From contig JALCRV010000002.1 in NCBI GenBank assembly GCA_022652945.1, positions 124,001-188,000 of the forward strand: a stretch of 64,000 nt of DNA. The letters run 5' to 3'. Positions 1 to 7,005 of the stretch are shown in pieces. How positions within the stretch are numbered: the stretch's first letter is position 1; the number at the start of each line of letters is the position of its first letter. The translations under genes were made by a program, and so were the position numbers. A model generated the notes under the pieces. It was given only the letters and a program-made list of their open reading frames with translations, was not told the origin of the DNA and did not search any database. Origin of the DNA: Bacilli bacterium. GTDB taxonomy: Bacteria; Bacillota_I; Bacilli_A; RFN20; CAG-288.

Positions 1-1
1 G

Positions 2-454
2 CCTTCCAGCCTGATTTCCTTTAACTTCGGTGAAGAGATGAATAAACTGGGTGAGGAAGAAAGAGAACTTAAGTTCGTCTCGATGAGAAGGAATCTCATC
101 ACCCCTAACCTCCTATGGCAACATTCTTCCTTACGTCAGATCGTCTATAGCTACCTAGATTCACTTAGACCGGTAAGCCAGACCTATTTCGGGCTGAAGC
201 AGCCGGACTACCTGAAACTTAAATATTATGAGGCGCAGGCCTCTACCCACGGAAACGGATATCTTTTCTACGCCTCTATGCGCTATTTCGCTTTTGATAA
301 AGAATTGGTCATGCTCCTTGATGAAATGATTAAAGAACTTGTCGATAAGATCCGCCTGACCTTTAAAGACACCCTTGATTTAACTGTTGAAGAAGAAGCC
401 ATCCGTTCCTGCTTAGGAAAGAAAGAGACCGTTCTACTTAGTTTTGATAAGTGA
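2..454 (+). CDS. hypothetical protein, 3' part of a gene cut by the window edge
   Basis: The frame is open from base 2 to a TGA at 452-454, so this is probably the C-terminal part of a longer protein. An internal ATG at 38 lacks a convincing ribosome binding site. The visible 150 residues are a mixed charged and aromatic helical protein with no signal peptide, membrane segment or motif I recognise. It converges on the sirtuin gene and the two coding ends overlap by 21 bases. Function unknown. Confidence 0.55.
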   Translation, partial: PSSLISFNFGEEMNKLGEEERELKFVSMRRNLITPNLLWQHSSLRQIVYSYLDSLRPVSQTYFGLKQPDYLKLKYYEAQASTHGNGYLFYASMRYFAFDKELVMLLDEMIKELVDKIRLTFKDTLDLTVEEEAIRSCLGKKETVLLSFDK

Positions 455-1156
455 GAAAACCTCACCTATTTTCGCATCGATATAGAAATAATCCCTTAGG
501 GGATTGTCATTAAGGTTGATGAAGACTTTTCTTTGGCCTTGGTAAAAATCGATAAAGGAAGCCGCCGGGTAGACCTTTAAAGACGTGCCACCGACGATTA
601 AAAGGTCAGCTTGCTTTAAGGCTAAGATGGTCTTGTTGATCACTTCTTCATCTAAAGCCTCTCCGTACAAGACTACTTCCGGTTTGACCAGCCCTCCGCA
701 GTCATCACAGTGGGGTACTCCCTCCGCCTCTTTAACGTATTTTGCTGAAAAGGATTTTCCGCAACTGAGACAACGGTTTTTATAAATCGTTCCGTGCAAT
801 TCGAGGACTTTACTGGATCCCGCCATTTGATGGAGGCCATCGATATTCTGGGTGACGATGGTGATATCCTTGCCATGCTTTTCCAATTCCGCCAACTTCC
901 GGTGGCAGGCATTAGGTTTGGCATCCAAGTACATCATCTTATTTTTGTAGAAGTCGTAAAAGCCGTCGGGATCTTGGAAGAAATATTCGTGGGAGACGAT
1001 CTCCTCGGCGGAGAGGTTGTTCGTATAAAGACCCGTGGCAGAGCGGAAATCCGGGATGCCGGATTCGGTGGAGACTCCAGCCCCGCCGAAGAACACGATA
1101 TGCTTGGCCTCATCGATCCATTTTTGGAGTTGTTCGATCTTTTCTTTATTTAACAT
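434..1156 (-). CDS. cobB: NAD-dependent protein deacylase, sirtuin family
   Basis: A full-length bacterial sirtuin of 240 aa that removes acyl groups from protein lysines using NAD. The NAD-binding signature GAGVSTESGIPDFR lies at residues 25-38, TQNIDGLH near 103-110, and the catalytic His in ELHG follows. Two Cys-x2-Cys pairs (RCLSCG and HCDDCG) make the structural zinc site, and VGGTSLKVYPAA is the C-terminal NAD contact. An AAAGGAG ribosome site precedes the ATG and a TATACT -10 box lies just upstream. It stands alone. A macrodomain or lipoyl-relay partner, typical of class M sirtuins, is not adjacent, so a general deacetylase/desuccinylase role is the best reading. Confidence 0.93.
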   Translation of the reverse strand: MLNKEKIEQLQKWIDEAKHIVFFGGAGVSTESGIPDFRSATGLYTNNLSAEEIVSHEYFFQDPDGFYDFYKNKMMYLDAKPNACHRKLAELEKHGKDITIVTQNIDGLHQMAGSSKVLELHGTIYKNRCLSCGKSFSAKYVKEAEGVPHCDDCGGLVKPEVVLYGEALDEEVINKTILALKQADLLIVGGTSLKVYPAASFIDFYQGQRKVFINLNDNPLRDYFYIDAKIGEVFSLIKTK

Positions 1157-1264
1157 AAGATGTCTCCTTTATTTCCTTTTAGTATAGACCTTAGGTCGAC
1201 TGATTAACCAAAGCCACGGACAAAAAACGCCATCTGTGGTATTATTTTCCTTAAGGTAACAAGC

Positions 1265-2089
1265 ATGATTCAAAAACTAGGCGAATCCGATGTCGAAAAA
1301 ATATTCGAATATATCTCCCCTGATCCGGAGATGACTCTTTTTATCCGTGGTGATATTGAACAGCTGGGGATTAATAACCCCAATGTCCAAATGTATGCTT
1401 CCTTCCTTTCTGATGGGAGCTGGGATTTTCTCGTCCTAAAATATCGGAACACGATGTTCCAAGTCTATTCTCCTAAAACGTCTTACGATGTCGCTGAAAT
1501 GGCTTCTTTCTTAAAGGCTGAGAAGCTCACTTCTATCGCCGGGAAGAAAGAACTGGTAAGTCCACTGGCTTCGTTTTTCCCCGACCTTGTTTTTGAGGAT
1601 ACTTTTATGGCCAGATGCGATAAACCAGATGACTCTTTCTTAACTCCTTTAGGCCCGGAAGCGGAGATCAGAAGACTCGGGCCTGCGGACCTTGATGACT
1701 ATCTCGCCATGCGGGCATCGATTGAAGAATTCGCGGCGTTTGCTTCTTCTGACCCGGCAGAATTGGCTAGGGAAAAGAAGACTACTCTCGAGCATCTCAA
1801 GGCCGGGGATCTTATCGTCGGCGTTTTTGTGCTTGGCAAACTGGTTGGAGTGGCCGGAACGACCGCTTCTCACCAGGAGTCAGCTATGGTCGTCAGCGTT
1901 TGCACCAAAGTCGGATTCCGAAACAAGGGTTACGCTTCCTATGCGGTCACCTCTTTATGTCGAGAGGCCTTTAAGACGGGAAAGAAATACCTTTGTTTGT
2001 TTTACGATAATCCCAAAGCTGGCTCCATATACCATAAAATCGGCTTTAAAGATGTCGGCGTCTATTCCTTGCTGAGGAAGAGGTCGTAG
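1265..2089 (+). CDS. GNAT family N-acetyltransferase
   Basis: A 274-aa two-part protein. The N-terminal ~125 residues resemble the degenerate acetyltransferase half seen in DUF4081-type GNAT proteins. The C-terminal half is a working-looking GNAT fold: acetyl-CoA loop GFRNKGYASYAV near residue 219 and the closing YHKIGF motif near 257. The substrate cannot be told. The start ATG has an AAGG ribosome site 8 nt upstream and a TATTAT -10 box at 1240. It lies just upstream of the alaS T-box leader, so alaS could receive some read-through transcription. Confidence 0.8.
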   Translation: MIQKLGESDVEKIFEYISPDPEMTLFIRGDIEQLGINNPNVQMYASFLSDGSWDFLVLKYRNTMFQVYSPKTSYDVAEMASFLKAEKLTSIAGKKELVSPLASFFPDLVFEDTFMARCDKPDDSFLTPLGPEAEIRRLGPADLDDYLAMRASIEEFAAFASSDPAELAREKKTTLEHLKAGDLIVGVFVLGKLVGVAGTTASHQESAMVVSVCTKVGFRNKGYASYAVTSLCREAFKTGKKYLCLFYDNPKAGSIYHKIGFKDVGVYSLLRKRS

Positions 2090-2094
2090 GTCTT

Positions 2095-2305
2095 CTTTCT
2101 CTTGTAAAGAGAAAGGGCGGAGTATAAGATATATTTGTTCCGTTGAGGCGAAAGAAGGGGAGAAATCCCTGGGCCACTCGCTTAGGGACCGCAAGGCGAA
2201 ACGAAAGATCCCGCATAACTAAGAGCACTAATAAGTGAATCAGGATGGTACCGCGGATTTAAATCCGTTCCTGAGAAAGCAGGTGCTTTTTTATTTGGAA
2301 GGAGC
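2095..2305 (+). promoter_or_regulatory. T-box leader of alaS
   Basis: The non-coding leader upstream of alaS carries the T-box core GGTACCGCGG at 2247-2256, with TGGT at 2246-2249 able to pair with the ACCA end of uncharged tRNA-Ala. The antiterminator half (CAGGAT...TTCCTG) competes with a terminator ending in the T-run at 2287-2292. A stem I with AGTA near 2120 precedes it. GCC at 2173-2175, followed by A, is a candidate Ala specifier by comparison with the ileS leader. The specifier choice is inference. Confidence 0.85.
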
Positions 2306-2315
2306 ATAAAAATTT

Positions 2316-4931
2316 ATGCGCAAAATGACAGCTGATGAAATTCGTGATATGTGGTTGGCCTTCTTCAAATCCAAAGGCCATTTTATCGAACCGTCCGCTA
2401 ATCTGATTCCGGTTAACGATCCGACTTTGCTTTGGATCAACGCCGGTGTCGCCGCTTTAAAGAAATACTTCGATGGCTCGGAAAGACCGGAGCATAGGAG
2501 AATCACCAATGCTCAGAAGTGCATCCGCACCAACGATATCGAAAATGTCGGCCATACCGCCCGGCATCATACTTTCTTCGAAATGCTCGGCAATTTCTCC
2601 ATCGGCGATTATTTCCGCCCCGAGGTAATCCCTTGGGCCTGCGAGTTGCTGATGGGCGATAAATGGTTCGCTTTCCCGAAAGAAAAACTGTATGTCACTT
2701 ACTATCCCGATGATGAAGAGACCAAGAATCTCTGGATTAAAAACGGGATGTTGGAAGACCATCTGGTCCCGTTGAAGTCCAACTTCTGGGAAATCGGCGA
2801 AGGACCTTGCGGCCCGGATACCGAAATCTATTTTGATCGCGGTGAGAAGTGGGATCCGAACCATATCGGTGACAAGCTTTTACGAGACGATATGGAAAAC
2901 GATCGTTACATCGAAATCTGGAACATCGTTTTCTCCCAGTTCAACGCTCAGCCGGGTACTCCCCGCGACCAGTATAAAGAACTGCCGCAGAAGAATATCG
3001 ATACCGGCGCTGGTTTGGAACGTTTCGCTTGTGTCATCCAGGAAGCCGATACGAACTTTGACACTGATTTATTTACTCCGACTATCGAGTGGATTAAGAA
3101 ACATTCTCCTTACCCTTATGAAGGCAAGTATCTTTTGGCTTACCGGGTCATCGCCGATCATATCCGCTCGGTGACTTTCGCCTTAGCTGATGGAGCTTCC
3201 TTCTCTAATGAAGGCCGCGGCTATGTCTTAAGAAGACTGGTTAGAAGAGCCGTCAGATACGCCAATGCCTTGAAACTGCCTACCGGTTCCTTATCTGAAC
3301 TAGTCGGGGTAGTCACCAAGACCATGGATCATTATTATCCGTATCTCGATAACGAACAATCCAAAGTCGCCAAGATGATCTTGGCTGAAGAGCAGAGATT
3401 TGAAAAGACCCTCCATCAGGGTGAAAACCTCCTTTCTTCTTATTTGGAGAAGAGCGGCGATATGTTATCAGGAGAAGATGCTTTCCGCCTTTCGGATACT
3501 TATGGCTTCCCGATTGAACTTACCGTGGAAATCGCATCCGAGCAAGGGAAGAAAGTCGATATGGAAGGCTTCAAGAAAGAATTGGCAGCTCAGAAAGAAA
3601 GAGCTAGAGCGGCTCGCGGAGACAGGGAATCCTTTAAATCCCAGTCGAAAGATCTGTTGGCTTTTACTTTGCCGAGTGAATTCACTTATGAAACCAAACC
3701 TTTGAAGAGCAAAGTCATCGGCTGCTTCAAAGATGGTGTTAAAGTCGACTCCATCGATGATGAGGGCGATATCATCCTGGCTAAGACGGATTTCTATGCG
3801 GAATCCGGCGGTCAGGTCGCTGATAAAGGCGAGATTGATTCCGCTTCGGCTGGCTTAAAAGTCCTCGATGTCCAAAAAGCCCCTAATAAGCAGTATCTGC
3901 ATCATGTCGAAGCTTTGTACGGGACAATCAAGGAAGGAGATGAAGTTGAACTGCATCCGGATTTTGCAAGGAGAGATATCATCAGGAAGAACCATTCTTC
4001 CTGCCACCTTTTCCAAGCGGCTCTGCAAAAGTTCGTCTCCAAAGATTGCCATCAGGCTGGTTCTTACGTCGATGATGAAATGATGAGATTTGATTTTACC
4101 TGCGACCGTAAACTCACCGATGAAGAGCTGGAGGAAATCGAAAGAGAAGTGAACCTCGATATCCAGAAAGCGATTCCTTGCGAGACGAAGATTATGCCGA
4201 TCGAAGAAGCGAAGAAGACCGGGGCGATGGCTCTGTTCAATGAAAAGTATGGCTCGGAAGTCAGGGTGGTTTCTTTTGAGGGTATCTCGAAAGAATTCTG
4301 CGCCGGGACCCATGTGGCGAATACGAAAGATATCGGTCTATATGTGATTGTCTCCGAGCAGGCTTTAGCCGCCGGGATCAGAAGAGTTGTCGGGTATACC
4401 GGGCTTAAAGCTTATGAGTATTTAAAGTCGAAAGAGGGTGCCTTAAGCGATATCGCCGCCTTTATCGGCGTGAAGTCCGATAAGGAAATCATCACCAAAT
4501 TAAAGGCGATGCAGGCGGAGAAAGATAATCTGAAAGCCCGTATTTCCGCTTTGGAAGGCAGCATTGTCGCAGCTAAACTGAAGCAGATTATCAAAGGGAT
4601 GCAAAAGTGTGATGGGTTTAACCTTTATGTCGATAGTGTCTCCGGCTTTAACCACGATCAGTTAGCGGAGATGATTAAGACCATCAATGTCAAAGATTCG
4701 TCTTCCTTGGTGATTCTCTTCGATTCGGAAGAATCCTCTCCCAAGGGGCAGATCGGTGTCGGTCTGGGCTTAGATGTGATCCAGGCTGGTCGCAAGGCGG
4801 GTCAGATTGTCAAAGAGCTCGCCACGAGGCTTAATGGCTCCGGTGGCGGCAAACCCGATTTGGCCTTCGGTGGTTTCACCGCTTTCGATCAAATCGAAAA
4901 GACTATCTCTGCTTTAGGGGAAATTCTTTAA
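2316..4931 (+). CDS. alaS: alanine--tRNA ligase
   Basis: Charges tRNA-Ala and edits mischarged Ser/Gly. The length of 871 aa is normal. The N-terminal class II catalytic core includes the TNDIENVG and RHHTFFEMLGNFS segments near residues 70-95. The editing domain has the zinc/editing residues HSSCH (HxxxH, about residue 559) and CAGTH (CxxxH, about 662). The C-terminal DHHA1 domain contains the glycine-rich GSGGGKPDLAFGG. A GGAAGGAG ribosome site lies upstream. An alternative start at Met4 is possible. It is controlled by the T-box leader and is followed directly by ruvX (TAA then ATG). Confidence 0.97.
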   Translation: MRKMTADEIRDMWLAFFKSKGHFIEPSANLIPVNDPTLLWINAGVAALKKYFDGSERPEHRRITNAQKCIRTNDIENVGHTARHHTFFEMLGNFSIGDYFRPEVIPWACELLMGDKWFAFPKEKLYVTYYPDDEETKNLWIKNGMLEDHLVPLKSNFWEIGEGPCGPDTEIYFDRGEKWDPNHIGDKLLRDDMENDRYIEIWNIVFSQFNAQPGTPRDQYKELPQKNIDTGAGLERFACVIQEADTNFDTDLFTPTIEWIKKHSPYPYEGKYLLAYRVIADHIRSVTFALADGASFSNEGRGYVLRRLVRRAVRYANALKLPTGSLSELVGVVTKTMDHYYPYLDNEQSKVAKMILAEEQRFEKTLHQGENLLSSYLEKSGDMLSGEDAFRLSDTYGFPIELTVEIASEQGKKVDMEGFKKELAAQKERARAARGDRESFKSQSKDLLAFTLPSEFTYETKPLKSKVIGCFKDGVKVDSIDDEGDIILAKTDFYAESGGQVADKGEIDSASAGLKVLDVQKAPNKQYLHHVEALYGTIKEGDEVELHPDFARRDIIRKNHSSCHLFQAALQKFVSKDCHQAGSYVDDEMMRFDFTCDRKLTDEELEEIEREVNLDIQKAIPCETKIMPIEEAKKTGAMALFNEKYGSEVRVVSFEGISKEFCAGTHVANTKDIGLYVIVSEQALAAGIRRVVGYTGLKAYEYLKSKEGALSDIAAFIGVKSDKEIITKLKAMQAEKDNLKARISALEGSIVAAKLKQIIKGMQKCDGFNLYVDSVSGFNHDQLAEMIKTINVKDSSSLVILFDSEESSPKGQIGVGLGLDVIQAGRKAGQIVKELATRLNGSGGGKPDLAFGGFTAFDQIEKTISALGEIL

Positions 4932-5360
4932 ATGAGTAAACGTCGCTTCCTTGGACTGGATGTCGGGACGGTCACTTTAGGCATTGCGATTTCCCGTACG
5001 GGAATCATCGCTTCCGGCTTAGAGGAGTTCCGTTATCCCCAAGGGGAGTGGCATATTCCTTTACAGGAAGTGGTCCGGCTTGTTAAACTTGAAGGGATAA
5101 CAAGTCTAGTTATCGGGCTGCCCCTGAATATGGATGGTAGCGAATCGGTGATGTCGAAGACGGTCAGAGAGTTCGTAAAGATGATAAAAGACGAACTTCC
5201 GGAAATTGAAATCATCTTCGAGGACGAGAGAAATTCGACAGAGAATGCTACCTCGTTGCTCCTAGAAGGTGATCTCAGCCGTAAGAAAAGAAAGAAAGTC
5301 ATCGATAAGGTCGCGGCCCAGTTGATCTTGGACCAGTACCTGGAAAGAGGAAATAATTGA
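4932..5360 (+). CDS. ruvX: Holliday junction resolvase-like protein RuvX/YqgF
   Basis: A small RNase H-fold protein (142 aa) of the RuvX/YqgF family, linked to Holliday junction resolution and 16S rRNA 5'-end processing. LGLDVGTVTLGIAIS at the N-terminus holds the first catalytic Asp. IGLPLNMDGSES and the DERNST segment carry further family residues, and the C-terminal KVIDKVAAQLILDQYL helix includes the last acidic residue. Its ATG follows the alaS stop codon without a gap, so the two are co-transcribed. The alaS-ruvX-DUF1292 order matches Bacillus. Confidence 0.92.
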   Translation: MSKRRFLGLDVGTVTLGIAISRTGIIASGLEEFRYPQGEWHIPLQEVVRLVKLEGITSLVIGLPLNMDGSESVMSKTVREFVKMIKDELPEIEIIFEDERNSTENATSLLLEGDLSRKKRKKVIDKVAAQLILDQYLERGNN

Positions 5361-5362
5361 AT

Positions 5363-5881
5363 ATGGCAGAAGAGAAAAAAAGAAACGAATCCGAAGATGG
5401 CGTCTTAGGTCCTTCCAAAGAAGAAGATAAGCATTATATCGTCCTGACCGATGAGAGCGGCAAGGATACCAAGGTAGAACTCTTGTTCTCCATCGTCTAT
5501 CATAAGACGGAGACCAGGTATCTTTATGTCGTCGATCCGGGCGATGAAGATGCGGTTATCATCTTCTCGGCTGACGATGACGGGAATCTCTTGATGGTCG
5601 ATGAGAAGGAGACTCCTAGTGAGACTATGGCTTTCCTGCAGGATACTTTCCAAGCCTATCTCCAGGGCGATTTAGCTCCGGTGAAGGATGGGGAAGACGA
5701 AGAGGAAGAAGAATGCGATGATCCTGATTGCGAATGCCACCATCACCATGATGGAGAAGAGAACGAATGCTGCGAAGGCGACGATGAGGAATGCCATTGC
5801 GGCTGCGGATGTGAAGATGAGAAAGAGCCTGAACCTGAGCAGGATTGCTGCTGCGGTGAGAAGAAAAATAAGAAGAAATAA
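5363..5881 (+). CDS. DUF1292 family protein with Cys/His-rich acidic tail
   Basis: Residues ~20-110 form a DUF1292 domain (YrzB-like), an acidic small fold found downstream of ruvX in many Bacillota and of unknown function. The remaining ~55 residues are an exceptional tail: 12 Cys, five His (HHHH plus one) and many Asp/Glu, in clusters such as ECHCGCGCED and DCCCGE, ending in a lysine patch. Such a tail should bind metal. A TTG at 5357 overlapping the ruvX stop has better spacing to the AGAGG site; the ATG at 5363 is chosen because it is a normal start. It is the last gene of the alaS operon. Confidence 0.85.
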   Translation: MAEEKKRNESEDGVLGPSKEEDKHYIVLTDESGKDTKVELLFSIVYHKTETRYLYVVDPGDEDAVIIFSADDDGNLLMVDEKETPSETMAFLQDTFQAYLQGDLAPVKDGEDEEEEECDDPDCECHHHHDGEENECCEGDDEECHCGCGCEDEKEPEPEQDCCCGEKKNKKK

Positions 5882-5895
5882 AACGTTTGGCATAT

Positions 5896-5926
5896 GAAAA
5901 GGCCTTTATGGCCTTTTTATTTTTTA
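5896..5926 (+). terminator. Rho-independent terminator of the alaS-ruvX-DUF1292 operon
   Basis: AAAGGCC / GGCCTTT stem with a short loop, followed by a T-rich run, starting 15 nt after the DUF1292 stop. Confidence 0.88.
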
Positions 5927-5942
5927 AGGCTAGGGAGGGAAA

Positions 5943-6707
5943 ATGAAAATTATTTCGTTTAATGTGAACGGCTTACGAGCCATCATAAAGAAAGATTTAC
6001 CGAAAGATTTCGCTTCTTTAGCCCCCGATGTCTTCATCATGGAAGAAATTAAGTTGACGGAAGAGGAACATAAGGATTTTCCTTTTGTTCCAGAAGGTTA
6101 CGAGGCTTACTGGACGGTCTCTAAGGAAAAGAAAGGCTACTCCGGAGTCGGAGTGCTGACGAGAGTAAAACCGATTAATGTTACTTACGGCCTATTGGAT
6201 GGCAAGTATGATAATGAAGGCCGCATCGTCACGTTGGAGTTCAAAGACTTTTTCCTGATCGGGTGTTACACTCCTAATTCTGGTGAGGAATTAAAAAGGC
6301 TGGATTTTCGGATGGGATTTGAGGAAGATCTGAAGGCCTATATGACAAAATTAGACCAGAAAAAGCCGGTGATTCTGACTGGCGATCTAAATGTCGCCCA
6401 CGAAGAAATCGATATAAAGAATCCGCAGGCGAATATCCATAATGCGGGCTTTACTAAAGAAGAAAGAGATAAGTTTTCTTCGCTTCTAGGAGCAGGTTTT
6501 AAAGATACCTTCCGTGAAATATATCCGGATACGGTCAAGTACTCTTGGTGGTCATATAGGTTTAATGCTAGGGCTACAAACGCCGGTTGGAGAATCGATT
6601 ATTTTGTCGTTTCAAACCGACTGATGGAAAAAGTAACTGATTCGAAGATCCATAATGAGGTTTTCGGCTCGGATCATTGCCCGGTTGAGTTGGATCTCCA
6701 AGACTGA
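5943..6707 (+). CDS. exoA: exodeoxyribonuclease III / AP endonuclease
   Basis: A 254-aa ExoIII-family base-excision repair nuclease that cuts 5' of abasic sites. Motifs in order: FNVNGLRAI (Asn at the metal site), MEEIKL with the metal-binding Glu (the family usually has QETK), CYTPN, the catalytic TGDLNVA, the WRIDYF segment and the terminal GSDHCPV with the catalytic Asp-His. A strong GGGAGGG ribosome site precedes the ATG. It is a single-gene unit between the operon terminator and the ileS promoter. Confidence 0.95.
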   Translation: MKIISFNVNGLRAIIKKDLPKDFASLAPDVFIMEEIKLTEEEHKDFPFVPEGYEAYWTVSKEKKGYSGVGVLTRVKPINVTYGLLDGKYDNEGRIVTLEFKDFFLIGCYTPNSGEELKRLDFRMGFEEDLKAYMTKLDQKKPVILTGDLNVAHEEIDIKNPQANIHNAGFTKEERDKFSSLLGAGFKDTFREIYPDTVKYSWWSYRFNARATNAGWRIDYFVVSNRLMEKVTDSKIHNEVFGSDHCPVELDLQD

Positions 6708-6761
6708 AAAAATTGTTTTATCCATTTAGTTTTATTTGCTTCCTTGGTTTTAGTTCGCTTA

Positions 6762-6790
6762 TTGCTTATCTTTCGTTTTGACTTTATAAT
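6762..6790 (+). promoter_or_regulatory. promoter of the ileS T-box transcript
   Basis: TTGCTT (6762-6767), a 17-nt spacer, and a consensus TATAAT (6785-6790). Transcription would begin near 6797, at the 5' edge of the T-box stem I. Confidence 0.7.
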
Positions 6791-6796
6791 AAATGC

Positions 6797-6995
6797 TAGG
6801 CGTTGAGAAGACACGTGACCAAGAATTCTTCTTCTAGCGAGCTGTGAAGATGGTGTAAGACAGCAGAAAGAGCTTGAGTCATATCACTTGGAGCCGAGTC
6901 TGAAGATTAAGCGCAAAGATTATTTAAGGTCTTTGAAGCGGGATGGTACCGCGCAAAAGCGTTCCCGTATCAGAAGGCCTTTTTGTTTTGAAAGG
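6797..6995 (+). promoter_or_regulatory. T-box leader of ileS
   Basis: The T-box core GGTACCGCG lies at 6945-6953, with TGGT positioned to pair with the ACCA end of tRNA-Ile. The antiterminator (GCGGGAT...GTTCCCG) competes with a terminator whose GGCCTTTTTG arm lies near 6977-6986. ATC at 6883-6885, followed by A, is the candidate Ile specifier. The ATG at 6943 lies inside the T-box core and is not a start codon. Confidence 0.9.
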
Positions 6996-7005
6996 AGAAA
7001 AGAGT

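Noticed and set aside
585-1153. Plus-strand open frames over the sirtuin gene
   Set aside because: Antisense shadows with no motifs or ribosome sites; the sirtuin is certain.
5672-5893. Hydrophobic minus-strand frame over the DUF1292 tail
   Set aside because: Complement of the acidic Cys/His codons; no start signal.
6943-7005. Upstream extension of ileS from the ATG at 6943
   Set aside because: It lies inside the T-box core and terminator; the ATG at 7006 has the ribosome site.
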